From assembly GCA_965230515.1 (NCBI GenBank), contig OZ246007.1, forward strand, positions 2,480,001 through 2,544,000: a stretch of DNA of 64,000 bases. Direction: 5' to 3'. Below the pieces are notes generated by a model. It saw only the letters and a list, made by a program, of their open reading frames with translations. It did no database searches and was not told the origin of the DNA. Numbering within the stretch: position 1 is the first letter of the stretch; every line of letters begins with the position of its first letter. This document shows, in pieces, positions 16,382 to 23,122 of the stretch. The DNA is from JAJFKB01 sp965230515. GTDB lineage: Bacteria; Pseudomonadota; Gammaproteobacteria; Pseudomonadales; IMCC2047. A program made the translations under genes and the position numbers.

Positions 16382-17110
16382 TTGAAGCAGTCTTTAGGAT
16401 CTGGGCCACTGTGACAGCGCACGGCGATTCCGTTGAAATCCTGCCTGGGGCATTTTGCAGGCGGGTAGCAATAGCGGGGTCTACCTGTTTAACTCCTAAA
16501 TCCCCAATTCCTTAATTTTTCGGGTCAGGGTATTACGCCCCCAGCCGAGCAACAGCGACGCATCGCGTTTACGGCCACCGGTTTTTTTCAGTGCCGCTTC
16601 GATCATGATGCGCTCAAATCGCGGGGAAGCCTGTTTGAGTATGGAGGACTGATTGCTGCCCAGTGCTCTTTCCGCCCATCGCTGCAGCGCTGTTTCCCAG
16701 TCACCCGGACCGGACTCCTGTTGCAGGGGTTGTTCCTGTAATTCGGGTGGCAGATCTTCAATATGAATTTCCCGGCCGCTGGCCATTACAGTCAGCCAGC
16801 GGCAGGTGTTCTCTAGTTGTCTTACGTTGCCGGGCCACGCCAACAGGCTGAGGTAATGCTCGGTATCAGGCTTCAGGGTTTTGGGTTCGACATTCAACTC
16901 CTGAGCGGAATTTAGCAGGAAATGGTGTGCCAGCCGGGCGATATCCTCCCGCCGTTCACTTAGTCTGGGCAGGTGAATACGAATCACATTGAGCCGGTGG
17001 AACAGATCTTCACGAAACTGGCCGGATTGAACCAGTTGTTCTAGATCCTGGTGGGTGGCAGCGATGATTCGTACATCTACCTTAACCGGTATGTGACCGC
17101 CGACCCGATA
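16382..17110. repeat. Right copy of long direct duplication (within and after ntrC)
   Basis: Counterpart of 13546-14276; includes about 115 bp beyond the ntrC stop and the last 205 or so codons of the intact gene. Similarity to the left copy ends at CCCGATAG (17103-17110); beyond it the intact gene continues while the left copy switches to the 42-bp repeats. Confidence 0.9.
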
Positions 17111-17890
17111 GAACTCACCATCTGCCAATACGCGCAGCAGGCGGGTTTGGGTTTCGGCTGGCATATCGCCGATCTCATCCAGAAACAGCGTGCCGCCATC
17201 AGCTTGCTCAAAGCGGCCTTTTCGAAGATTGGCGGCGCCGGTAAAGGCACCTTTTTCGTGACCAAACAGTTCGGACTCGATCAGATCTCTGGGAATAGCT
17301 GCCATGTTCAGGGCGATAAAGGGCTGGTTGGCCCTTGGGCTGTGTTGATGTAGCGCGGCGGCGACCAACTCTTTGCCGGTACCGGATGCACCGTTGATCA
17401 ATACCGTTACGTTGGAGTGTGACAGCCGCCCAATAGCTCGAAACACCTCCTGCATGGCGGGCGCTTCTCCGATAATTTCACTCTCGGAAGGTGTGGGTGT
17501 CTGTGGAGCAAGGTTCTTTTTTTCCTGGGCGTGGGCTATCGCTCTTTGTACCACACTGGTTGCCTCATCGATATCAAAAGGTTTGGGTAGGTACTCAAAG
17601 GCACCTCCCTGATAGGAGGCTACCGCACTGTCCAGATCCGAATGTGCAGTCATGATTATGACGGGAATACCGGGATGCTGATTGTGGATCAACTCGAGCA
17701 GGTCCAGCCCCTGGATGCCTGGCATGCGAATATCGCAGATAATAGCATCGGGTTGGGTGAATTCCAGTCTGTTCATCAGCGAGTCGCCGCTTTCAAAACT
17801 CTCGGTGTTTATATCCTCCTGTGCCAGGGCTTTTTCCAGAACCCAGCGTATGGAGCTGTCGTCGTCAACAATCCAGACCTGATTGTTCAT
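16496..17890 (-). CDS. ntrC: Nitrogen regulation response regulator NtrC (GlnG)
   Basis: Sigma-54 activator of the nitrogen-limitation response. Residues 1-120 form a receiver domain with the acidic pocket V-D-D-D and phospho-acceptor Asp53 in I-C-D-I-R-M-P-G. The AAA+ domain follows, with Walker A G-A-S-G-T-G-K-E, the sigma-54-contacting G-A-F-T-G-A loop and Walker B L-F-L-D-E-I-G-D. The C-terminus is a Fis-type helix-turn-helix. Full length at 464 residues. Its ATG overlaps the ntrB stop (TAATG), so the pair is translationally coupled. The last 205 codons are duplicated at 13661-14275. Confidence 0.96.
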   Translation of the reverse strand: MNNQVWIVDDDSSIRWVLEKALAQEDINTESFESGDSLMNRLEFTQPDAIICDIRMPGIQGLDLLELIHNQHPGIPVIIMTAHSDLDSAVASYQGGAFEYLPKPFDIDEATSVVQRAIAHAQEKKNLAPQTPTPSESEIIGEAPAMQEVFRAIGRLSHSNVTVLINGASGTGKELVAAALHQHSPRANQPFIALNMAAIPRDLIESELFGHEKGAFTGAANLRKGRFEQADGGTLFLDEIGDMPAETQTRLLRVLADGEFYRVGGHIPVKVDVRIIAATHQDLEQLVQSGQFREDLFHRLNVIRIHLPRLSERREDIARLAHHFLLNSAQELNVEPKTLKPDTEHYLSLLAWPGNVRQLENTCRWLTVMASGREIHIEDLPPELQEQPLQQESGPGDWETALQRWAERALGSNQSSILKQASPRFERIMIEAALKKTGGRKRDASLLLGWGRNTLTRKIKELGI

Positions 17891-18948
17891 TATTCGATAT
17901 CCGTTTCAAGGGGAATAAAAATGGTGAAGCAGGTGGTGCCGGGTTCGCTCTGATACTGGATTAATCCGTTGTGCTGATTAATGATGTGTTGTGCGATGGT
18001 TAGCCCCAGTCCGCTACCGCTGGCACTACCGCTTATCATCGGATAGAAGATAGTATCTTTGAGTTCGTCCGGAATGCCCGGCCCGTTATCCACGATGTCA
18101 ATGCGACAGACCATGCGGTGTCTTTTATTGGCCAGGGTGATTTGTCGGGCAGTACGTGAGCTGATGCGGATTACGCCATCGGCCTCATTGATCGCCTGCA
18201 TAGCATTGCGCACGATATTTAGAAGTGCCTGAATCAGCTGTTCCTTGTTGCCGCGAATCTCCGGTATGCTGGGGTCGTAGTCGCGGATAATGGTGGCGTT
18301 GCCTTTGCTTTCCCGTTCTACCAGTTGGGCTACGTATTCAAGTACTTCGTGGATGTTCAGTGCGTCAAATCTGGTTTGCCGGTTTGGGCCCAGCATTTGA
18401 TCTACCAGATTACGTAACCGGTCGGCTTCGGCAATAATAATATCGGTATAGTCCTGCTGTTGCGTGCTATCCAGCTCGCGCGCCAGTAGTTGTGCGGCAC
18501 CACGAATTCCACCCAGAGGGTTTTTTATCTCATGAGCCAGCCCTTTGATAAGCAGGCGAGAGGCCTCCTGTTGCCCCAGCAGGCTCTCTTCACGGGAAAT
18601 TCTCAGCCATCGGTCCCTGGGAAAGATCTCGATGATAAGATAGTGCTCATTATCAAAGAAGGGTGTCACCGTATAGTCGACGGTTAGGTTACCGTTATGG
18701 TGCAGTTTTAACTGGGTTTCTCTCTTGGTATAGGATTGGCCGGAGTCGATGGCTCCAGCTAGCTCTTTTGTAGAGCTTTTGGTTTCGGTAAACAGTTTGT
18801 TCAGGTGTTGCCCTCTTGTGCGCTTGCCGCTCGTCGCCAGCAGCGCTTCGGCAGCGCTATTCATATACCTGACCCGCAACTCCCCACTCAGCAACACAAT
18901 CGCCGTGGTCTGTGTGTCTAGCAGTTTCTGATAAAATGCGTTGCTCAT
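17890..18948 (-). CDS. ntrB: Nitrogen regulation sensor kinase NtrB (GlnL)
   Basis: Cytoplasmic histidine kinase/phosphatase that phosphorylates NtrC under nitrogen limitation and is controlled by PII. An N-terminal PAS domain (about residues 1-115) is followed by the H-box G-L-A-H-E-I-K-N-P-L-G-G and the HATPase domain with N-box (N-I-V-R-N-A-M-Q-A), D-N-G-P-G-I and G-S-G-L-G-L. I prefer ATG 18948 (M-S-N-A-F-Y-Q-K-L-L); a TTG at 18981 would add 11 residues. No strong Shine-Dalgarno is visible for either. It lacks transmembrane segments, as expected. Confidence 0.94.
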   Translation of the reverse strand: MSNAFYQKLLDTQTTAIVLLSGELRVRYMNSAAEALLATSGKRTRGQHLNKLFTETKSSTKELAGAIDSGQSYTKRETQLKLHHNGNLTVDYTVTPFFDNEHYLIIEIFPRDRWLRISREESLLGQQEASRLLIKGLAHEIKNPLGGIRGAAQLLARELDSTQQQDYTDIIIAEADRLRNLVDQMLGPNRQTRFDALNIHEVLEYVAQLVERESKGNATIIRDYDPSIPEIRGNKEQLIQALLNIVRNAMQAINEADGVIRISSRTARQITLANKRHRMVCRIDIVDNGPGIPDELKDTIFYPMISGSASGSGLGLTIAQHIINQHNGLIQYQSEPGTTCFTIFIPLETDIE

Positions 18949-19043
18949 TGTGGGTACAGGGTCATTTGTATTTGCGATCAATCGTTTTCAGGACATTGTG
19001 CCTGAGTAGGATATGCAATAAACAAACCAGTATGGGGCGCTAA

Positions 19044-19059
19044 TACCGAGTGCTCGGTA
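19044..19059. promoter_or_regulatory. 16-bp perfect palindrome upstream of ntrB
   Basis: TACCGAGTGCTCGGTA, fully self-complementary, about 100 bp before the ntrB start. Its symmetry suggests an operator for a dimeric regulator or a short hairpin in the leader. No known consensus is assigned. Confidence 0.45.
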
Positions 19060-19236
19060 ATAAATGCATCCGGCACGTCACTATTTGGTTGCCTATTCCC
19101 TAATATGTTGAAATTAATGGAATTTAGCTGCCTTTACCTGACTTTGTTCAGCGCTATTTCAAGGTCCTCTAAAGCCCATTTAAAAACCGGAGGGTGGGTG
19201 AACCACTTCACCGACAGCCAGCGATGTAGTCATAAT

Positions 19237-19251
19237 GCACCAATTTGGTGC
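19237..19251. promoter_or_regulatory. NtrC-binding dyad upstream of ntrBC
   Basis: GCAC-CAATTTG-GTGC, an exact fit to the GCAC-N7-GTGC form of the enterobacterial NtrC site (TGCACCAAAATGGTGCA). It lies about 290 bp before ntrB, between ntrB and the DUF4124 gene, consistent with NtrC autoregulation of its own operon. Confidence 0.75.
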
Positions 19252-19311
19252 GTATGGCAAAATCTTTGTCGATCAGGCAGATGTGCCGTGTTGGGCTGTG
19301 GTGTTGCAGTG

Positions 19312-19851
19312 CTAAGGGGCGGCTGCTCTTGGCTTATTATGCAAAATCGAAGTTTTGTGAATGTGAACGCTGACCGGCTCGCTGCTGATTAGCACAGTAC
19401 CTTTCTCATCCAGAACCTGCGCCTGGTATTGATGTGTGCCGCGATCTACGTTGTTTAGCTTAATGGCAAGGCTGCGGGTTGGTTCTTTTAGCGGAGTTCC
19501 GTTATCGACAAAGCGGATTCTATGTTGATCCCTTAGGTTTGGTACCAGTTGGGCAGCAATGGCCAGGCCTGTAATATTGCGCAGTGAGGTGCCGTTTTCG
19601 GGGGTGGTAATCTGCAACAGCTCGTATTTGAAGGGTGTTTCCCTGCTATCTGGTGTTGTTGTCACCGGTATTGGTTTGACCGGCCGCAATATGTTTGGGG
19701 CTTCCACCTCGACCTTTTTGGCATCGGATGAGGCATGATCGGAAAAAGTGACGTTGCCCTGGTCGTCCACCGAGCGGTAGACGTCAGCGATAGCTACGGT
19801 CATAACCGGTGTGGTTAAAATTAGGGCAAAAGTGATGGATATACTGCGCAT
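19312..19851 (-). CDS. Exported DUF4124-domain protein
   Basis: Periplasmic protein of unknown function, commonly encoded between glnA and ntrB in this group of bacteria. ATG 19851 with upstream AGGA yields a signal peptide M-R-S-I-S-I-T-F-A-L-I-L ending A-I-A, immediately followed by D-V-Y-R-S-V-D-D-Q-G-N-V-T-F-S-D, the DUF4124 signature. The frame stays open to 19920, but those extra residues would bury the signal peptide. After the short domain (about 45 residues) come a proline-rich linker and a beta-rich C-terminal domain (about 100 residues) of no recognised family. Role unknown; its position suggests a link with nitrogen status. Confidence 0.82.
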   Translation of the reverse strand: MRSISITFALILTTPVMTVAIADVYRSVDDQGNVTFSDHASSDAKKVEVEAPNILRPVKPIPVTTTPDSRETPFKYELLQITTPENGTSLRNITGLAIAAQLVPNLRDQHRIRFVDNGTPLKEPTRSLAIKLNNVDRGTHQYQAQVLDEKGTVLISSEPVSVHIHKTSILHNKPRAAAP

Positions 19852-19924
19852 TGCAATCCTGGCCGTCTGTTTTCCAAATCGAGCTATGCTAACCATAGTA
19901 GCCCCCATGCTTATGTGCAAGTAT

Positions 19925-19960
19925 AAAAAAACCCCGCGTACTTACGTGCGCGGGGTTTTT
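19925..19960. terminator. Rho-independent terminator after glnA
   Basis: A7-CCCCGCG (19925-19938), a ten-base interior, then CGCGGGG-T5 (19949-19960). The A-run and T-run on both sides make it work in either direction; on the minus strand it ends glnA transcription before the DUF4124 gene. Confidence 0.92.
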
Positions 19961-20009
19961 GACAGCAAATAGCTGAAATTGATCAAATTAAGTTTTGATC
20001 AGTTCATGC

Positions 20010-21416
20010 TTACAGGCTGTAGTACATATCAAATTCAACCGGATGAGTGGTCATGTTCAGCTGTTCAACCTCTTCTGCTTTGAGGTCAATAAAGCCGTCG
20101 ATCATATCATCGGTGAATACGCCGCCTGCTTTCAGGAACTCGCGATCCTGGTCCAGTGCATCTAACGCCTGGCTAAGGGAAGAGGCAACCGTTGGGATGT
20201 CGGCGGCTTCTTCGGCAGGCAGGTCATAGAGGTCTTTGTCCATGGCATCGCCAGGGTGTATTTTGTTCTGGATGCCGTCGAGGCCGGCCATCAGCATGGC
20301 AGAAAACGCCAGATAGGGGTTGGCGGTGGGATCCGGGAAACGGACCTCAACACGGCGTGCTTTCGGGCTGCTTACGTGAGGTATACGGATAGACGCCGAG
20401 CGGTTGCGCGCGGAGTACGCCAGCATTACCGGTGCTTCGAATCCGGGAACCAGACGCTTGTAGGAGTTGGTGGATGAATTGGTAAAGGCGTTCAGGGCGC
20501 GTGCGTGCTTGATGATGCCGCCGATGTAGTAAAGCGCGGTTTCAGAAAGCCCGGCATAACCGTCTCCGGAGAAGGTGTTGTCGCCATCCTTGCCAATAGA
20601 CTGGTGTACGTGCATACCGCTGCCGTTGTCACCGACCAGAGGTTTGGGCATAAAGGTTGCCGTTTTGCCATAGGCGTGAGCGACATTCTGTACGCAATAT
20701 TTCAGAATTTGTACTTCGTCAGCTTTGCGAACCAGAGTGCTAAATCGTGTGCCGATTTCACATTGTCCCGCGGTACCTACTTCATGGTGGTGTACTTCAA
20801 CATCAACACCCATTTGCTCCATCGCGCTACACATTGCTGCACGCAGATCGTGTAATGAATCAACAGGAGGTACCGGGAAGTAGCCGCCTTTAACGCCTGG
20901 GCGGTGACCCATGTTGCCGCCCTCAATTTCGGAAGAGGAGGACCATGCTGCTTCTTCTGAATTAACGCTGTAGCCTGCGCCATGGATGTCAGAATGCCAT
21001 TTCACATCGTCAAATACAAAGAACTCGGGCTCCGGGCCAAAGAAAGCGATATCACCAATACCGGTTGATTTCAGATACTCTTCCGCGCGAATAGCGACAG
21101 AGCGAGGGTCTCTTTCGTAGCCCTGCATTGTTGTAGGCTCAATGATATTACAGCGCAGGTTTAGGGTAACCTCTTCGGTAAAAGGGTCGAGTACAGCGCT
21201 GTTATCGTCTGGCATAAGAATCATGTCGGACTCATTAATGCCCTTCCATCCTGAAATGGAAGAACCGTCAAACATTTTTCCTATTTCAAAAAATTCACTG
21301 TCGATTTCGGAAATTGGCATAGAAACGTGCTGCTCTTTGCCTCGAGTGTCGGTAAAGCGAAGGTCTACCCACTTTACGTCATTTTCTTCAATCATTTTAA
21401 GTGTGTTTTCTGACAT
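20010..21416 (-). CDS. glnA: Glutamine synthetase type I
   Basis: Catalyses ATP-dependent condensation of ammonia and glutamate to glutamine; dodecameric GSI-beta. 468 residues, normal length. Visible motifs: D-G-S-S-I near residue 50, E-x-E-F-F-V-F metal site, the ATP-site block N-G-S-G-M-H-V-H-Q-S, and R-N-R-S-A-S-I-R. The adenylylation tyrosine lies in D-K-D-L-Y-D-L-P-A-E-E near residue 398, so activity should be controlled by GlnE. Transcription is probably driven by the sigma-54 promoter at 21530-21545 with two NtrC sites. Confidence 0.98.
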   Translation of the reverse strand: MSENTLKMIEENDVKWVDLRFTDTRGKEQHVSMPISEIDSEFFEIGKMFDGSSISGWKGINESDMILMPDDNSAVLDPFTEEVTLNLRCNIIEPTTMQGYERDPRSVAIRAEEYLKSTGIGDIAFFGPEPEFFVFDDVKWHSDIHGAGYSVNSEEAAWSSSSEIEGGNMGHRPGVKGGYFPVPPVDSLHDLRAAMCSAMEQMGVDVEVHHHEVGTAGQCEIGTRFSTLVRKADEVQILKYCVQNVAHAYGKTATFMPKPLVGDNGSGMHVHQSIGKDGDNTFSGDGYAGLSETALYYIGGIIKHARALNAFTNSSTNSYKRLVPGFEAPVMLAYSARNRSASIRIPHVSSPKARRVEVRFPDPTANPYLAFSAMLMAGLDGIQNKIHPGDAMDKDLYDLPAEEAADIPTVASSLSQALDALDQDREFLKAGGVFTDDMIDGFIDLKAEEVEQLNMTTHPVEFDMYYSL

Positions 21417-21529
21417 CTTTTGTGTCTCCGTTAATGATAATTCGATTGAGTTGATGGAATCCCTGGGTTACGGCAGTGGGTTACCGAACCGCGACTTACC
21501 AAGGCCTGACTATCAAGTGGCAAAACTTC

Positions 21530-21545
21530 TGCAAATTATATGCCA
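21530..21545 (-). promoter_or_regulatory. Sigma-54 promoter of glnA
   Basis: On the minus strand TGGCAT-ATAAT-TTGCA, with GG and GC spaced by 10 bases as sigma-54 requires and only one mismatch to TGGCAC-N5-TTGCA. Predicted start about 21519, leaving a leader of about 100 nt before glnA. Confidence 0.85.
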
Positions 21546-21607
21546 TTCTGAATTTCGTGTAACCTGTTGTTTCTGTGTAGCAAAAATAAGTTATACCTTT
21601 GTGTTGC

Positions 21608-21622
21608 GCACCATTGCAGTGC
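21608..21622. promoter_or_regulatory. NtrC-binding dyad 1 upstream of glnA
   Basis: GCAC-CATTGCA-GTGC, centred about 96 bp before the predicted glnA start point. It fits the GCAC-N7-GTGC NtrC consensus exactly. Confidence 0.82.
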
Positions 21623-21636
21623 AATTTTATTTTGGC

Positions 21637-21651
21637 GCACTGTAGTGGTGC
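21637..21651. promoter_or_regulatory. NtrC-binding dyad 2 upstream of glnA
   Basis: GCAC-TGTAGTG-GTGC, centred 29 bp (about three helical turns) beyond dyad 1, as in enhancer pairs that allow NtrC oligomerisation. It ends four bases before the stop of the tusA-like gene. Confidence 0.82.
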
Positions 21652-21654
21652 GTT

Positions 21655-21894
21655 TTAGCCTACCTGGATTCGGATTTTGATCAGCATATCCTCCTGCTCG
21701 GTGTCGATAATCTGGTGACCATTGATACGGCACCAGGCTGGTATGTCCTGTAAGGTACCCGGGTCGGTACACAGTACTTCCAAAAGATCACCGGTTTGCA
21801 GGGTTTTAATTATGTCCTGGGTCCGAATCACGGGTATCGGGCACAATAATCGTTGTGCATCCAGTTTATGCACTGGTTTGTTTTCCGTGCTCAT
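21655..21894 (-). CDS. TusA-family sulfur carrier protein
   Basis: 79-residue TusA/SirA-like protein. The active-site motif L-C-P-I-P-V-I-R carries the persulfide cysteine at about residue 18, followed by the alpha/beta sandwich with D-L-L-E-V-L-C-T-D-P-G and a C-terminal beta strand. It relays sulfane sulfur in tRNA thiolation or sulfur metabolism. Its start overlaps the stop of the upstream PP-loop gene (ATGA), so the two are translationally coupled and the carrier is the likely sulfur donor or partner of that enzyme. It might be tusA itself or a paralogue; the coupling favours a dedicated partner. Confidence 0.88.
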   Translation of the reverse strand: MSTENKPVHKLDAQRLLCPIPVIRTQDIIKTLQTGDLLEVLCTDPGTLQDIPAWCRINGHQIIDTEQEDMLIKIRIQVG

Positions 21895-22952
21895 ATAAAC
21901 CAGGCCGCAGGGATTTCGTCAGGGAGCATCGGTGCTATTGGTAATACCTTAACGACTCCGTCCGAATTCTCTATTCGAACCTCGACCAGGTTTTCAGAAC
22001 GGCCTTTGCTGTAGCGAGCGACGATACGGGCAGCCAGAGCCAGATCCTGATCAGTCGGAATGCCGTCGATAAGTGCCAGTGGGCCGGGGTGGTTGAGAAC
22101 ACGCAGGTGGGTGAACTCTTTGCGGTAGCCCTCCAGGAAATTGTTTTCGCCCTCTTCGCGGCTGATCATTATTTTAAAACGTTCGTTTGGCCGAATATGC
22201 CTGCCGATTTTAAGTAGCAGGATGTCATCCAGCTCATATCTTCTTTCGCCCCGCGCTTTCCATAAGTCAGCCAGTTTTCTGGAATAGCTTTCATCCGTCA
22301 AAAAGCAGCAGCCACCTGCGGGCTGGGCAAAGTCATCGAAGCCAAGCTGGTGGGCCAATTCAATTTGTGGTTTGCGGTTGCGACCGTGAAAGTCATAAAG
22401 CTTTTCGCGATCCACCCAGCCCTCTCTTTCGGGTAACGTGGGAGGCAGGTTCTTTGCGCAAAGCGGTCTTAAAAGCCTGTCTTCGGCGCCGGACTCTTTG
22501 GCTATTACCGGCATTGTATCTGCGCGCTGTGACTTGGGGCGTTGTCCGATAACTTCGCCGGTAATAATAAAGTCAAAATCGTTTTCATCCATCCAGGCCC
22601 AGGCCTGTGCCTGATTCACCATAAAAATTTTACAGTCCAGGCAGGGGTTAAGATTCTGGCCATAACCGTGTTTCGGATTAATCACGATATCCTTGTACTG
22701 TTCGGAGATATCGATGATATGCAGTTTGATGCCCAACTGCTCGGCGGTCCAAAGGGCATTGTTACGTTTCTCTTTTTTCTTGTCTTTTTTGCGAATAGCA
22801 TGGGTATGCCCCTCCACGCAGAAACCGGTATAAAAATTTATACCCTCTACATGTATACCCTGATCTTTTATGACTTTGGCGGCAAGCATAGAGTCGAGGC
22901 CGCCGGAGATAAGCGCTACGGCTTTGCGCTGGTTGATTTCACTTGATGACAT
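21891..22952 (-). CDS. PP-loop ATPase, predicted tRNA-thiolation enzyme (ThiI/MnmA-like, not classical ThiI)
   Basis: Adenine-nucleotide alpha-hydrolase family protein of about 353 residues. The PP-loop S-G-G-L-D-S is at residues 16-21. A C-L-D-C motif follows near residue 100 and a C-C pair near 215 (A-G-G-C-C-F-L-T-D). The C-terminal 120 residues (I-G-R-H-I-R, N-F-L-E-G-Y) resemble the NFACT-R/DUF814 domain. It has no THUMP domain and no rhodanese domain, so it is not classical ThiI. However, it occupies the glnA-thiI-typA position known in Pseudomonas and is coupled to a TusA-like protein. Predicted role: activation of a tRNA uridine for sulfur transfer. The start at ATG 22952 is chosen over 23027, which would add an unrelated leader. 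Confidence 0.78.
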   Translation of the reverse strand: MSSSEINQRKAVALISGGLDSMLAAKVIKDQGIHVEGINFYTGFCVEGHTHAIRKKDKKKEKRNNALWTAEQLGIKLHIIDISEQYKDIVINPKHGYGQNLNPCLDCKIFMVNQAQAWAWMDENDFDFIITGEVIGQRPKSQRADTMPVIAKESGAEDRLLRPLCAKNLPPTLPEREGWVDREKLYDFHGRNRKPQIELAHQLGFDDFAQPAGGCCFLTDESYSRKLADLWKARGERRYELDDILLLKIGRHIRPNERFKIMISREEGENNFLEGYRKEFTHLRVLNHPGPLALIDGIPTDQDLALAARIVARYSKGRSENLVEVRIENSDGVVKVLPIAPMLPDEIPAAWFI

Positions 22953-23085
22953 GGTTAAATCTTGGGTATGACCTGATAAACGGCTGAAAGGGTTGCTGAT
23001 TATACCCGTATCAAAAAGGGATTTCACCTGCTCTGATTCGGCCTTTCAAGTGAGAAATTTGGTGCTATCTCGGGGTATACGGGTA

Positions 23086-23091
23086 TATAAT
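23086..23091 (+). promoter_or_regulatory. Putative -10 box before typA
   Basis: TATAAT at 23086-23091 within GGGTATATAATCC, 31 bp before the typA start. No convincing -35 at 16-18 bp, so strength is uncertain. Confidence 0.45.
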
Positions 23092-23122
23092 CCGCGCCTC
23101 ACAAACCAAACCGGATTGAACA

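Larger units (their letters stand above)
18949..19311. other. Regulatory gap upstream of ntrB
   Basis: No gene seen in these 363 bp. It contains a 16-bp perfect palindrome (19044-19059) and an NtrC-type dyad (19237-19251), annotated separately. The sequence otherwise shows no terminator after the DUF4124 gene, so read-through into ntrB is possible. Confidence 0.6.

Noticed and set aside
16312..16515. Open frame of 67 codons on the plus strand overlapping the toxin end and ntrC end
   Set aside because: It lies in the duplicated flank and overlaps two better-supported genes, with no Shine-Dalgarno; probably chance.
19105..19392. Open frame of 95 codons on the plus strand in the ntrB upstream region
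   Set aside because: Overlaps the NtrC dyad and the 3' end of the DUF4124 gene, with no family match or start signals.
21518..21533. A second sigma-54-like element (TGG...GC, GG-N10-GC) on the plus strand
   Set aside because: It points away from glnA toward the 3' end of the tusA-like gene and lacks a downstream plus-strand gene; the minus-strand element overlapping it is a better match and fits the NtrC sites.
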